Made by a program: the position numbers and the translations under genes. From Tessaracoccus timonensis (GTDB taxonomy: Bacteria; Actinomycetota; Actinomycetes; Propionibacteriales; Propionibacteriaceae), in contig NZ_LT996886.1 in assembly GCF_900343145.1 (NCBI RefSeq), positions 372,001 through 436,000 on the forward strand: 64,000 nucleotides of DNA, written 5' to 3'. This document shows positions 1 to 9,554 of the stretch, in pieces (within the stretch, counting starts at the first letter, position 1; the number at the start of each line of letters is the position of its first letter). The notes under the pieces were generated by a model. That model ran no database searches, was not told the DNA's origin, and saw nothing but the letters and a program-made list of their open reading frames with translations.

Positions 1-63
1 TCCTGCGATGGCTTCCACCGACGTCAGCAGGACGCCTGCCGGAATCTTATCTTCGAGACCCAT
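1..63 (-). CDS. nuoB: NADH-quinone oxidoreductase subunit B (5' end only)
   Basis: Only the first 21 codons lie in the window; the gene runs off the left edge. The visible start reads MGLEDKIPAGVLLTSVEAIA, which matches the N-terminus of actinobacterial NuoB, the subunit that carries the N2 iron-sulfur cluster of respiratory complex I. It follows nuoA by 21 bases on the same strand, the usual nuoA-nuoB order. The cysteine ligands lie outside the window, so the call rests on the N-terminus plus the neighbour. Confidence 0.8.
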   Translation of the reverse strand, partial: MGLEDKIPAGVLLTSVEAIAG

Positions 64-84
64 TGCACAACTTCCTCTATCTGA

Positions 85-444
85 TCAGTCCCAGTCCAGG
101 CCCTTGCGGCGCAAGACGTAGAAGAATGCGACGAACACCAGCGCGATGAAAATCACCATCTGGATGACGACGAAGAAGTCCATCTGGTTGCGCGACACCG
201 CGAAGGGGTACAGGAATACCACCTCGATGTCGAACACGATGAACAGCATGGCCGTGATGTAGTACTGCACCGGGAAGCGGCCACCGCCGGCAGGCTGCGG
301 GGTGGGCTGGATGCCACACTCGAACGCATCATGCTTGGAGCGGTTGTAGCGCTTCGGGCCTACCACTGCGCTGAGCAGCATGGATACCACCACGAAACCC
401 GTGGCCAACACCATCATTCCCACAATGGGGATGTAGGGGTTCAT
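85..444 (-). CDS. nuoA: NADH-quinone oxidoreductase subunit A
   Basis: A 119-residue membrane subunit of proton-pumping NADH:quinone oxidoreductase. It starts MNPYIPIVGMMVLATG and has three hydrophobic helices. After helix 1 come the family hallmarks KHDAFECGI and RFPVQYYITAMLFIVFDIE, including the conserved FDIEVVFLYP stretch, and it ends RRKGLDWD. The reading frame is open upstream of this ATG, but the family start and normal length select 444. It is the first visible gene of the nuo operon; nuoB follows. The reductase gene upstream on the same strand supplies a menaquinone-linked step, which fits menaquinone as the acceptor. Confidence 0.93.
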   Translation of the reverse strand: MNPYIPIVGMMVLATGFVVVSMLLSAVVGPKRYNRSKHDAFECGIQPTPQPAGGGRFPVQYYITAMLFIVFDIEVVFLYPFAVSRNQMDFFVVIQMVIFIALVFVAFFYVLRRKGLDWD

Positions 445-472
445 GCGGACTCCTTCACTCGATTGTTGTTGC

Positions 473-1741
473 TCATGCCGACGGCGCCGCCTTCGAGAGC
501 ACATTGATGATGTGATCTGCCCAATCGCCATCATGGGCATCACGCAGGTCTGCGAGCAGTTTCATGACGAGGTGCATGAGGTGCTTCCGTGGAAGGCCAT
601 ACTTCGTGCACAAACGCATGATCGTCGGGTTGCCGATGAGCTTCGCGAAGATGGTACCGAGTCGGTAGTAGCCACCTAGCTCCGCCCTCAGTTTGATGGG
701 GTAACCCTGCAACGCGCGCTCTGCGGCAGGCGTGCCGATTCCGCGCGCGAACGCGTCGGCGCAGGCATCGGCGGCCCACTCGGCGGCCTCCATCGCGTAC
801 GCGATGCCCTCACCGTTGAAGGGGCTCACCATGCCGCCTGAGTCGCCGACGAGGAGCAGCCCTCGGCCATAGTGCGGTTGGCGGTTGAAGGCCATGGGCA
901 ATGCGGCGCCTTGCACCTTGCCCACCTGGTTCTCGTCGCGGTAGCCCCACTCTTCGGGAGTGTTGTCGAGCCAGCGCTTCAGCATCGCCCGGTAGTCGGT
1001 TTTACCGAACCCCTTCGACGTGCTCGTGACACCAAGACCGACGTTGACCGTGCCGTCGCCCATGGGGAACACCCAGCCATAGCCGGGAAGCAAATTGGAG
1101 TTGCCGGGCTCACCATCCCAGAGTTCGAGCCAGCTCTCGAGGTGGTCGTCGTCGTGGAGCGGGCTCTTGTAGTAGGTGCGCACCGCCACACCCATCGGAC
1201 GGTCTTCACGCTTGTTGACTCCCATCGCGATGGCGAGGCGCGCAGAGTTACCATCGGCGGCAACGACGAGCGGTGCGCGGTATTCGTCGCCTGCCTTGGT
1301 GCGCACGCCAGCGATACGCCCAGTGCGCTCGTCGAGGATGGGCGCGGACACGTTCGCACCTTCGATGAGGTTCGCCCCGCTGGCCACCGCGATCTTGGCA
1401 AGCATGTCGTCGAAATCGGCGCGCGGACGGGTGAGGCCGAAGCTTGGGAAGTCGTGCAGCTCGGGCCAGGGGAAGAGGTATGGCTCTTTTCGGCCGGCGT
1501 ACACCCTCAGTCCGTGGTTATGGAGCCAGCCGTTACCCTCCGACACATCTACACCCAAGCGGATGAGCGCCCTCGTAGCGCGGGGCGTGAGCCCGTCGCC
1601 ACAGACCTTGTCGCGGGGGAAACGAGACTTCTCCAGGAGTGCTACGTTCAGACCATGGCGAGCTAGGTACGTGGCAGCGGTGGAGCCGGCTGGCCCGGCG
1701 CCGACGACGATGACGTCCGCTTCACAAGCGGGTTGAGCCAT
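473..1741 (-). CDS. Geranylgeranyl reductase family FAD protein (MenJ-like)
   Basis: A flavoprotein of about 422 residues in the geranylgeranyl reductase family, which reduces isoprenoid double bonds. Residues 10-20 carry the dinucleotide-binding motif VIVVGAGPAGS. The conserved KVCGDGLTPRA segment lies near residue 50, and the second FAD motif LLLVGDSGGMVSPFNGEGI lies in the C-terminal half. In mycobacteria the homologue MenJ saturates one isoprene unit of menaquinone. Location between nuoA and the men genes makes the same role likely here, but substrate is inferred. Start 1741 is preferred over 1759 because GAGG lies eight bases upstream. The gene is 28 bases upstream of nuoA on the same strand. 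Confidence 0.82.
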   Translation of the reverse strand: MAQPACEADVIVVGAGPAGSTAATYLARHGLNVALLEKSRFPRDKVCGDGLTPRATRALIRLGVDVSEGNGWLHNHGLRVYAGRKEPYLFPWPELHDFPSFGLTRPRADFDDMLAKIAVASGANLIEGANVSAPILDERTGRIAGVRTKAGDEYRAPLVVAADGNSARLAIAMGVNKREDRPMGVAVRTYYKSPLHDDDHLESWLELWDGEPGNSNLLPGYGWVFPMGDGTVNVGLGVTSTSKGFGKTDYRAMLKRWLDNTPEEWGYRDENQVGKVQGAALPMAFNRQPHYGRGLLLVGDSGGMVSPFNGEGIAYAMEAAEWAADACADAFARGIGTPAAERALQGYPIKLRAELGGYYRLGTIFAKLIGNPTIMRLCTKYGLPRKHLMHLVMKLLADLRDAHDGDWADHIINVLSKAAPSA

Positions 1742-2032
1742 TCCTGCCACCTCAAACATCTATCCAGCGTTGGTCATTCCCGGGTCAGTCTAGGCCTGCC
1801 CGACGATTGGTGCCAGCTGGCCACACCGTCCCCAATTAGGTGACTGATGGCTTGCGAAATACCAGGGCCTTTCTAGGGGTTACCGCGCGTGCTAGACACG
1901 ACGACGAGAAGGGCGTCGCATGGCTCCTCACGGCGGCTCCATTGGGCTCTCGCTAGGGAAAACGACATCGAGTGACGCGTGACGGAACCTGCTTAGCAGT
2001 ACACCCAGTCGAGCGACCAAACCAACCTCGCT

Positions 2033-3292
2033 ATGCTCGGTCGGGTGATGCTGGATTTTGGGACCGCTCGGATGCGGGCAACCACGGTCGCTATCGACGA
2101 CCCGGGGCCGCTGGAACGCTTTCTTCCGGCATCGGAACCTGCTGCCGCATTCCTGCGCAGGGGTGAAGGGTTCATCGGCATTGGCGAGGTGGCCCGGTTC
2201 GAGACCGACTACATCGATACCGCCGACGTGTGGTGGGGCGAGATCGCCTCGCAGATCGACCACGATTCTGAGCTGCCCGGAGTCAGCGGCGTTGGCCCGC
2301 TCGCCTTCGGTTCCTTCGCCTTCGACCCCGATCGTTCCGCGTACCACTCCGTGTTAACCGTGCCGCGAGTCATTATCGCCCGGCGTGGAGAGCATGCGTG
2401 GCTCACGAAGCTGGGCGACCACCGCGAGATGTTGTTGCCCGACCCCGGCGAGCCGCTGAACACCCCTTCACTCACGCTCGACACCGGTTCCATCACCCAG
2501 GATGCGTGGGCAGACATCGTCGCGCAGTGCGTGGAGCACATCCGCCGCGGCGACGTGCACAAAGTAGTGCTGGCCCGAGACCTCATCGCGAAATCTGCCG
2601 AAGCCATCGACTTGCGGGCGCTCCTGGCGCGCCTCACCGAGCGCTACCCGATGACGTGGGCGTACCTCGTCGACGGCGTGATCGGCGCCACACCGGAGCT
2701 TCTGGTTCGAGTGTCCGACGGGCTCGCCACCTCACGAGTACTCGCGGGCACGGTCTCCGTCGATCCGGACCACACCGACCCGCTCGCCAAAGCGATGCAG
2801 TTGGTCGGAAGTGAGAAAGACCTGGGCGAGCACGCGTTCGCGGTCGACTCCGTCGCCGAAGCGCTCCAGCCGTTCTGCAAGGCAATGAACGTGCCCGAGA
2901 CCCCGTCGGTGCTGCCCCTACCCAACGTGCTGCACCTCTCCACCGACATCACGGGCGTTGTCGAGGAGGGCTCAAGCTCGCTGCGGCTGGCCGCCGCCCT
3001 CCACCCCTCGGCAGCCGTATGCGGCACACCGACGCACCTGGCACGCGACATGATCGCCGACCTGGAACCCATGGATCGCGGGCGCTACGCGGGCCCCGTC
3101 GGGTGGGTAGACATGCACGGCGACGGCGAGTGGGCCATCGCGCTTCGAGGCGGCCACGTGCGTCCCGAAGCACCCGAAGAGATCCGTATCTTTGCTGGCG
3201 CGGGCATCGTCGCTGATTCAGACCCGCGCCTCGAGCTCGAAGAGACCAGGGCGAAGTTCCTGCCGATGCTGCAGGCCTTCGGCCTGGAGTAA
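2033..3292 (+). CDS. menF: Isochorismate synthase
   Basis: A 419-residue chorismate-binding enzyme that converts chorismate to isochorismate, the first committed step of menaquinone synthesis. The C-terminal half holds the family landmarks: VHKVVLARDL with the catalytic-region lysine, then the stretch CGTPTHLARDMIADLEP followed by MDRGRYAGPVGW. The N-terminal third is divergent, as is normal in the family. Its genomic position next to menG, menD, menC, menA and menE argues for menaquinone rather than siderophore synthesis. It is transcribed divergently from the MenJ-like gene across about 290 bases. An alternative ATG at 2048 is possible. Confidence 0.88.
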   Translation: MLGRVMLDFGTARMRATTVAIDDPGPLERFLPASEPAAAFLRRGEGFIGIGEVARFETDYIDTADVWWGEIASQIDHDSELPGVSGVGPLAFGSFAFDPDRSAYHSVLTVPRVIIARRGEHAWLTKLGDHREMLLPDPGEPLNTPSLTLDTGSITQDAWADIVAQCVEHIRRGDVHKVVLARDLIAKSAEAIDLRALLARLTERYPMTWAYLVDGVIGATPELLVRVSDGLATSRVLAGTVSVDPDHTDPLAKAMQLVGSEKDLGEHAFAVDSVAEALQPFCKAMNVPETPSVLPLPNVLHLSTDITGVVEEGSSSLRLAAALHPSAAVCGTPTHLARDMIADLEPMDRGRYAGPVGWVDMHGDGEWAIALRGGHVRPEAPEEIRIFAGAGIVADSDPRLELEETRAKFLPMLQAFGLE

Positions 3293-3298
3293 TACCAG

Positions 3299-4924
3299 CT
3301 AGCGCTTGCCGCGCTGCACGCGGATCTTTTCCTTCGAGCCACGCGCTTTTGCCTTCTCCTCCTCGAGGAGCCGCTGCTGCTCCTTCGACTGCTCCATGAG
3401 CCCCTCCTGGTCCAGGCCGGAGCTCAAGAAGAAGAACGCGATGGCGGCGATCACCATCGACACCCAGGCCGGCAACCCGAAGAGCAGCGGGAAGGTGACC
3501 AGCGCGATCATGTCGAAACCGCGGATCATCGAGAACATGAGCCCAGGCGGCATGGCGCCGGTACCGGTGGCGACCAACGGCCCGTTGTAATTGGCCGGTT
3601 TCGCAGACACCCACCGCACCGCGCCGAGGAAGCCCGCGACGGCGGCGACGAGCGTCGGTGTGATGCCATCGACCAGGGAGAACTGCTCGTCGGCAGTCAC
3701 TCCCGCGAAGGCGGGCAGTGTGCCCGCGGCCCACACCAGCGCAAGAATGCCGGGAACCACCATGAGGGACCGGCGCAGCTGGGCGGGCGCGAACGGGAAC
3801 GCGCGAGCGAGCCCCTTGGTCCTCGAAATCACGCGCAGGGAGTTCATGAACGGGATCAGCGCGGCCATGAGCACGATGCCGGAGATCGCGACGTTGAGCG
3901 CCTGCAACCCGAGCGCGAGCACCGCGTAGGGCACCACCATGGTGATGAGCAGTACCACCAGATTCAGCGGACTGCGCAGGAGGCGCTGCACGTCACGCAG
4001 CATCAGCGCGCGCGTGCCAGAACCGGAGCCGCGAGTGGGCCGCACATGCCCCTTCTCCTTGCACTTGTTCTCGACGAGAATGTCGCGGATGAGCGCGAAC
4101 TCCAACGCGAACGCGGCACCTTGAAGACCGCTCAGCAACGACCCGCCCGACGTGAGCCGCTGACGCCGGATGTTGCGCAAGCGTAGAAAGCCGCTTGCCC
4201 CGCACGCAATGAGCAGCACCAGGCCGACGCCGCCCACGATGAGCGCTAGGTCCGACGAAACGGTAGGGGGCACGTCGATCCATCCCGCCGCAGCAGCGAC
4301 GAGGGCACCCAGGGCCGCTGCCGCTGAGAGCCCGAGCAGCCACTGCACGGTAACGACGAGCCACCGTCGCTCATACGTTTGCTCCATGCCGGCGAAGGCG
4401 GTGAGTCCGGCAGCACCCAGGCCTGCGGACAGCGACCAGATGCCCACGTTTGCAAGCGTCTGCCCGCTGAGTGCAGACACGAGCGCGGCGGCTGCGGCGC
4501 TGATGACTCCAGAGAGGATGATGGCGACGGCGAATCGCCCACGCAGGAGGCGCCGTCGGTCCATGGGTGAGTCCATGAGCCAAAAGCCCTCGGCCGAGCT
4601 CGCGAGCACCGGCCCAAACATGCGGCTAAACACCAGGGTGAGCGCGAGAATGCCGGCTGCGGCCGCCCAAGGTAGGAGCCCGCGGCCCGCCAGGCAGCCG
4701 GCGGAATCGCAGCTCGACGCGGAGCGCTGGGCGTCGAGGATGGCAGAGCCGATCATTGCGCCGAGCACGACCACGGAGAAGACCATCACATAGGAATCGG
4801 CTACCGCAGCCCAGAACGAGCGGTCGGCGCGGCCGTTGCGCCAGTCGCCCATCAGCTGTTTGATGGCGCGTTCGTCGGGAACTCCGATGGGCTCGAAGCG
4901 GGCGTTCAATGCATCTGCGCTCAA
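3299..4924 (-). CDS. Polytopic membrane protein, permease partner of the adjacent ABC ATPase
   Basis: A 541-residue protein with many hydrophobic segments from about residue 40 onward and a charged, probably coiled C-terminus (LDQEGLMEQSKEQQRLLEEEKAKARG and on to KRGKR). No catalytic motif is visible. It overlaps the upstream ATPase gene by four bases (ATGA), so the two are almost certainly co-translated and form one ABC transporter or exporter. Substrate is unknown. I recognise no close family with certainty; similar ATPase plus large membrane protein pairs occur widely in actinobacteria. It converges on menF with a six-base gap. Confidence 0.6.
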   Translation of the reverse strand: MSADALNARFEPIGVPDERAIKQLMGDWRNGRADRSFWAAVADSYVMVFSVVVLGAMIGSAILDAQRSASSCDSAGCLAGRGLLPWAAAAGILALTLVFSRMFGPVLASSAEGFWLMDSPMDRRRLLRGRFAVAIILSGVISAAAAALVSALSGQTLANVGIWSLSAGLGAAGLTAFAGMEQTYERRWLVVTVQWLLGLSAAAALGALVAAAAGWIDVPPTVSSDLALIVGGVGLVLLIACGASGFLRLRNIRRQRLTSGGSLLSGLQGAAFALEFALIRDILVENKCKEKGHVRPTRGSGSGTRALMLRDVQRLLRSPLNLVVLLITMVVPYAVLALGLQALNVAISGIVLMAALIPFMNSLRVISRTKGLARAFPFAPAQLRRSLMVVPGILALVWAAGTLPAFAGVTADEQFSLVDGITPTLVAAVAGFLGAVRWVSAKPANYNGPLVATGTGAMPPGLMFSMIRGFDMIALVTFPLLFGLPAWVSMVIAAIAFFFLSSGLDQEGLMEQSKEQQRLLEEEKAKARGSKEKIRVQRGKR

Positions 4925-5571
4925 CGCTGTTCTCCCAGCCGTACTTCGCGGGCACCAATGGCCTCGACCAGGGATGGCTCATGGCTCGCCAGCACGACGG
5001 CCAACCCGTCGCGCATGTCCTCCTTCAGCCGTCTACCCAGCCACTCGACGCCCTCGACGTCGAGCCTCTGCTCCGGCTCGTCGAGCACAAGCACGCGCCT
5101 GGGGCGTACGAAAGCCGTAGCCAGCGCCAAACGTCGGCGCTGTCCCGACGAAAGCGTGGCAGGCAGCTGACCCGCCTGCTGCACGAGCTGCACCTCTTCC
5201 AGCACATCGTCGACGATGTCGTCGGGGAAGTCGATGCCGTGGGCTCGGGCGAGCAGATCAAGGTGTTCCACGACGGCGAGGTCGGGGAAGAAATCGAGGT
5301 CGTCGATGACGGTGGCGAGGTCGCGGCGGATCTGCGGGTTCGTCTCTGACATGCGGTTGCCGCATATGGTGACCGTTCCCTCGTCGGGACGATCAGCACC
5401 CACCAGGCAGCGCAGCACCGTCGATTTTCCGGCGCCGTTGCGTCCGACGAGCGCGACGGCCTCACCTTCGCGCACTTGGAGGTTGAACCCTTCCACGATC
5501 GTCACGGGACCGTACGCTTTCTTGAGCCCTTCGGCCTTCAACACCACGTCTTTCTTAGCCACGCCCGCCAT
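4921..5571 (-). CDS. ABC transporter ATP-binding protein
   Basis: A 216-residue ATPase. Walker A is GRNGAGKST (about residues 40-48), the signature is TLSSGQRRRLALA, and Walker B is VLVLDEPEQRLD, followed by a switch-histidine region LASHEP. It is the energy module for the membrane protein encoded immediately downstream, whose start codon overlaps its stop. The start is only 37 bases from the divergent menG start, so promoters of both directions are squeezed into this gap. Such single-domain ATPases commonly drive export or lantibiotic-type self-protection; the substrate cannot be read here. Confidence 0.88.
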   Translation of the reverse strand: MAGVAKKDVVLKAEGLKKAYGPVTIVEGFNLQVREGEAVALVGRNGAGKSTVLRCLVGADRPDEGTVTICGNRMSETNPQIRRDLATVIDDLDFFPDLAVVEHLDLLARAHGIDFPDDIVDDVLEEVQLVQQAGQLPATLSSGQRRRLALATAFVRPRRVLVLDEPEQRLDVEGVEWLGRRLKEDMRDGLAVVLASHEPSLVEAIGAREVRLGEQR

Positions 5572-5608
5572 TGTCTCAGGCGTGTCAAAGTGGGGCTAGT
5601 CTGGAGCA

Positions 5609-6325
5609 ATGAATGCTCAACGGCAGCCGCGTGAGGGGATCCGCGCCACGCTCGACAAACGCCGCGACGATGTGGCCAGCATGTTCGACAACATCGCCCC
5701 ACGCTACGACCTCTTGAACGACGTGCTCTCGCTCGGCCAAGACCGGGGGTGGCGGCGTGAAACCATCAAGGCCGTCGAGCCCCAGCCCCGCCAATTGATT
5801 CTCGACCTGGCGGCCGGCACCGGCACCTCATCGCAGGCGCTGGCGGAGTCGGGCGCGACGGTGGTGCCCGCAGATCTGTCGTTCGGAATGCTCCATCAGG
5901 GGCGCAAGCAGTACCCAGCGCTCTCGTTCATCAACGCCGACGCGCTCCAGCTCCCCTTCCCCGACGAGACATTCGACGCTGTCACCATCAGTTACGGCCT
6001 GCGCAACGTCGAGCACACCCTCGCGGCCCTCCAGGAGATGCTGCGGGTGACCCGTCGCGGGGGGCGCATCGTCGTGAACGAGTTCTCCACCCCCACCAAC
6101 CCGGCGTTTCGGAGGGTGTACAAGGACTACCTGCTGCGCGCCCTGCCTCCGCTGGCCAAGATCTCACCCAATCCCGTTGCCTACAGCTACCTCGCGGATT
6201 CCATCATGGACTGGCCTGATCAGCGCGCGTTGGCCGAGCTCATGACGCAGGCGGGCTGGACGAGCGTCGAGTGGCGCAACCTCACCGGCGGCATCGTCGC
6301 ACTGCACCGAGGGCGCCGCCCGTGA
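5609..6325 (+). CDS. menG: Demethylmenaquinone methyltransferase
   Basis: A 238-residue SAM-dependent methyltransferase of the UbiE/MenG family that performs the last methylation of menaquinone synthesis. It shows the family entry motif [21 protein letters not shown] (about residues 28-48), SAM motif [17 protein letters not shown], and the conserved segment [20 protein letters not shown]. The C-terminal [12 protein letters not shown] is also typical. Its stop overlaps the GTG start of the downstream nuclease by four bases, so the two are translationally coupled. Confidence 0.93.
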   Translation: MNAQRQPREGIRATLDKRRDDVASMFDNIAPRYDLLNDVLSLGQDRGWRRETIKAVEPQPRQLILDLAAGTGTSSQALAESGATVVPADLSFGMLHQGRKQYPALSFINADALQLPFPDETFDAVTISYGLRNVEHTLAALQEMLRVTRRGGRIVVNEFSTPTNPAFRRVYKDYLLRALPPLAKISPNPVAYSYLADSIMDWPDQRALAELMTQAGWTSVEWRNLTGGIVALHRGRRP

Positions 6326-7977
6326 TCCTGCTCGACCCCTACGCCGCGCGCTCCTGCCCGGTGAAGACGTTCAACGCGTTCGATCCCACGCAGGAAGCCC
6401 CCGTGCTCGACGAGGCGCTGCACGAAGCGTTCCAAGGCGGCGCCGATTTCCGCACGTCCGTGCTCGACGTGTTGGCAACGTCTCCTGGCGCGGTGGATCT
6501 GCGGGAGAGCCCTGGGGTCGAGGCGACGCGGGCCGCGGTCGAATCAGGCGCGACGGTGATCGTCGGCCCCCGGCTCCCCCACGACGAGGAGGGCCACCGT
6601 CGCGGCTCCCCCGACGCCCTCATCCGCGACACCGACGCGAGCGAGCCCCGTTACTGGCCGCTCAAAACCAAGCCGTACCGCATCGTCGAGAAACAAATGC
6701 GCGGAAACGACTTGGAGGTCTCGACGCTGCGCTCCCCCACCCAGCGCGAGGTGCTCGCTGACCGTCGCTACCGCACCTACCGCGAGGGCGCACTGATGGA
6801 GCTCGCGCACGCCTGGCGCATCCTCGACGCCGCCGGCTGGGCCAGCGATGCGCGGCGAGTGGGCGTCGTCGGCGATGCCGGCGATGGCACCGACCCGGTG
6901 ATCGTCTGGGTCAATCTGGAGCACAAGTTCATCCGCACGTTTTCGCGCACGAGCGGTTACAAGCTGCGGAGCCCCCTGGAGCGCTACGACCACGAGCACG
7001 GGTTTCGTCTGCACGTCGCCGAGGCTGCCAGCGCCCGCACCGGTACGGATGACCCGGAGCCGCTGGTGCGCCCCATCCGGGTGAAGGAGTGCGAGTATTG
7101 CGCCTGGTGGGAGCGCTGTCGCACCAAGATGGACGACGACGATCTCTCGCTGCGCATCGCCAAGGCGCCGCTGGATGTGCGGGAGCTTCAGACCCTGCTG
7201 GGGCTTGGCATCAAGACGGTCGCGCAGCTCGCGGAGGCCGATATCGAGGAAGTCTTGCCGCAGTATCTGCCGCTGACCCAGCACCGCGACCGTTCGGAAG
7301 CCCGCCTGCGTCAGGCGCACCGTCGGGCGCAGATGATGGCGCGCGGGGTCGCGCTGGAGCGGGTGAGCGTCGATCCGATCGGCGTGCCGCGCGCTGAGGT
7401 GGAGATCGATTTCGACATCGAGACTGCGGGCGACGGGTCGGTGTACCTGTGGGGCTGCCTGGTAAGCGGCGTAGGCGATGAGCCTGAGTACGTGCCGTTC
7501 GTGCGGTTCGAGCACCTCGACGCCGACGCCGAGGTGGCGCTCGCGGTGGAGTGTTGTCAGTGGCTGATACAGATGGCCCAGCGGTATCCCGGCATGCGCG
7601 TGTACCACTACTCCGACTACGAGGTGGTGCACATCCGGCGCCTTGCCCAGCGCTCCAACCATCCGGCGCTCCAGGCGGCGTTGGCGCTCGTCGGCGACCA
7701 CTTCGTCGACCTCTATCCCTATGTGAAAGACAATTTCGTCGGCGTCGACGGGCTGGGCCTGAAAGTCGTCGCCACGCGCGGAGCGGGCTTTGCATGGCGC
7801 GACGAAGAGCCAGGCGGGCTGCAGTCGCAGACGTGGTTCGCGAACGCCGTCGACGACCACGACGACGCCTCGCGGGTGCGGGTGCTGGAGTACAACGAGG
7901 ACGACGTGCGCGCCACGCTGCAATTGCGCCACTGGCTCGAACACTTGGATGCCGACGAGGGGTCGCCCGGCGGCTAG
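6322..7977 (+). CDS. TM0106-family RecB-like putative nuclease
   Basis: A 551-residue protein starting at a GTG that overlaps the menG stop as GTGA; the frame extends further upstream inside menG, but the coupled GTG fits better. The N-terminal half resembles the RecB-like PD-(D/E)XK nuclease fold and ends in a cysteine cluster [12 protein letters not shown] that could hold an iron-sulfur site. The middle has a helix-hairpin-like segment [19 protein letters not shown]. The C-terminal third starts [17 protein letters not shown], the first acidic motif of an RNase H-like DEDD exonuclease, and ends with [16 protein letters not shown]. Family function is unproven, and its coupling to a menaquinone gene is unexplained. 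Confidence 0.75.
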   Translation: MILLDPYAARSCPVKTFNAFDPTQEAPVLDEALHEAFQGGADFRTSVLDVLATSPGAVDLRESPGVEATRAAVESGATVIVGPRLPHDEEGHRRGSPDALIRDTDASEPRYWPLKTKPYRIVEKQMRGNDLEVSTLRSPTQREVLADRRYRTYREGALMELAHAWRILDAAGWASDARRVGVVGDAGDGTDPVIVWVNLEHKFIRTFSRTSGYKLRSPLERYDHEHGFRLHVAEAASARTGTDDPEPLVRPIRVKECEYCAWWERCRTKMDDDDLSLRIAKAPLDVRELQTLLGLGIKTVAQLAEADIEEVLPQYLPLTQHRDRSEARLRQAHRRAQMMARGVALERVSVDPIGVPRAEVEIDFDIETAGDGSVYLWGCLVSGVGDEPEYVPFVRFEHLDADAEVALAVECCQWLIQMAQRYPGMRVYHYSDYEVVHIRRLAQRSNHPALQAALALVGDHFVDLYPYVKDNFVGVDGLGLKVVATRGAGFAWRDEEPGGLQSQTWFANAVDDHDDASRVRVLEYNEDDVRATLQLRHWLEHLDADEGSPGG

Positions 7978-7990
7978 TGCCTAGCGCCGC

Positions 7991-9529
7991 CTACGGCCGG
8001 GGATACCTCGCGACGATGCACTCGGCCTCGCTGGCGAGTGCCGCCTCCAGCTCGGCGCGGGAGGTAGCCACCGTCGTGTTCCAGCCGAAGGCCCTAGCCA
8101 CCGCGGCGAGGTCGACGTCTTGCGGCGTGCCGAAGACGCGCTCGAACGCGTCGGCGTATTCCGGCTGGCCCTGCTCGAGTTTGTGGAAGAGCGAGCCGCC
8201 GTTGTCGTCGCCGATCACAATGCGCAGGCGGGCGCGCGGCTCCGACTTCGGGCGGGCCAGCGAGCCGATGTCGTGCTGGGCGGTGAGGTCGCCCAGGAGG
8301 ACGGTGGTTAGGCGCCCGCTGCCGAGCGCGATGCCGGCGGCGGTGGCGATGGTGCCGTCGATGCCGGCCTGCCCGCGACTGGCCCAGGTGGTGGGCGGCG
8401 CGGCCTGGATGGGGGCGAGGTCGGCGTCGCGGATGAGGTTGCTGGCGCCGAAGACCAGGTTCTCCTCAGGCCCGGTGGCGGCGAGCACCGCGTCGGCGAC
8501 CGCGCGTCCGTTCCACGCGGTGTTGGATTCGATGGCAGCGTCGGCTTCGCGCCAGCGTTCGAGCCAGGCCGGGTCTTGCACTTCGAGGGTTACTCGGTCG
8601 GCGACGATGCTCGCGCGGTGTCCGGTGTCGGGCCAGGTAGCGCGCTGCGTCACGACGACGACCTCGACGTCGCTGCGGGCAAGCAGCGCCAGTTGCGGCC
8701 TTGACAAGGTGGGATGCCCGAACACGATGACCCGCTCGACCTCGCGGGCGAGCTCCTGGTTCAGCAGGCGGCGGTAGTTCGCGATGGCGCAGTGGCCGGC
8801 CCGAGCGTTCGACGCGGGTTCGGCCAGTAGCGGCACGCCGGCGTGCTCGGCGAGCGCCCGCGCCTCCGCGCCGACGGCGGGCCCGGCCTCTCCTGCCACC
8901 ACGACGGTGCGCATGGTTCCGACGAGTTCGACGGCGTCGCCGCCTCGGCTCGGAGCAACATGCGCGACGTGCACGTCGGGGGTGGGCGCCTGCCCCACGA
9001 GCGGCGGCGTAAATTCGAGGTTGAGCTGCACGGGCCCGGGCTCGCGGGTGCGGGTGCCGAGTGCGAGGTGGGAGGCGCGCTGCACTGCGGCGCACCAGGC
9101 GGCCGGGCCGCCGGATTGCGATGAGAGCCGCACCGCGCCCAGCACGGATGGGCCGAAGATGCCCACCTGGTCGGCGGTCTGGCTAGCGCCGGAGCCGACG
9201 AGTTCCATCGGGCGGTCGGCGGTGAGCACGAGCATCGGCACCCCGGCGTGCCGGGCTTCCAGCACGGCAGGGTGCAGGTTCGCGACGGCGGACCCGCTGG
9301 TGACGGCCACCACGGCGAGCTTTCCCGTCGCTTTGGCCAGGCCGAGCGCACGGAAGGCGGCGGACCGCTCGTCGACGACGACGTGCAGCGAGAGCGCGCC
9401 GTCGCTATCGAGGCGATGGAACGCCATCGACAGCGGGGCGTTGCGCGACCCCGCGCCGCTGACCACGCCGGCGACACCCATCCGCGCCAGCGTGTGCGCC
9501 ACCACCGCGCCCAGCTCCACACTGCTCAT
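7991..9529 (-). CDS. menD: SEPHCHC synthase (menaquinone biosynthesis)
   Basis: A 512-residue thiamine-diphosphate enzyme joining isochorismate with 2-oxoglutarate. The N-terminal domain has VSGAGSRNAPLS and the conserved VVDERSAAFRALGLAKATG segment with the catalytic-region glutamate. The C-terminal cofactor domain shows LLGDLTAQHDIGSL and IVIGDDNGGSLFHKLEQ. Start 9529 (MSSVELG) is chosen over an upstream extension because it begins the family-conserved region. It is the last gene of a menE-menA-menC-menD run on the minus strand. Confidence 0.92.
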   Translation of the reverse strand: MSSVELGAVVAHTLARMGVAGVVSGAGSRNAPLSMAFHRLDSDGALSLHVVVDERSAAFRALGLAKATGKLAVVAVTSGSAVANLHPAVLEARHAGVPMLVLTADRPMELVGSGASQTADQVGIFGPSVLGAVRLSSQSGGPAAWCAAVQRASHLALGTRTREPGPVQLNLEFTPPLVGQAPTPDVHVAHVAPSRGGDAVELVGTMRTVVVAGEAGPAVGAEARALAEHAGVPLLAEPASNARAGHCAIANYRRLLNQELAREVERVIVFGHPTLSRPQLALLARSDVEVVVVTQRATWPDTGHRASIVADRVTLEVQDPAWLERWREADAAIESNTAWNGRAVADAVLAATGPEENLVFGASNLIRDADLAPIQAAPPTTWASRGQAGIDGTIATAAGIALGSGRLTTVLLGDLTAQHDIGSLARPKSEPRARLRIVIGDDNGGSLFHKLEQGQPEYADAFERVFGTPQDVDLAAVARAFGWNTTVATSRAELEAALASEAECIVARYPRP

Positions 9530-9554
9530 ACTCGCTCCTTGTCGTGCTGCCGCA

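Noticed and set aside
6544-7944. Antisense frame in the TM0106-type nuclease gene
   Set aside because: It is rich in His, Val and Ala without motifs, and the plus strand has clear nuclease landmarks and coupling to menG.
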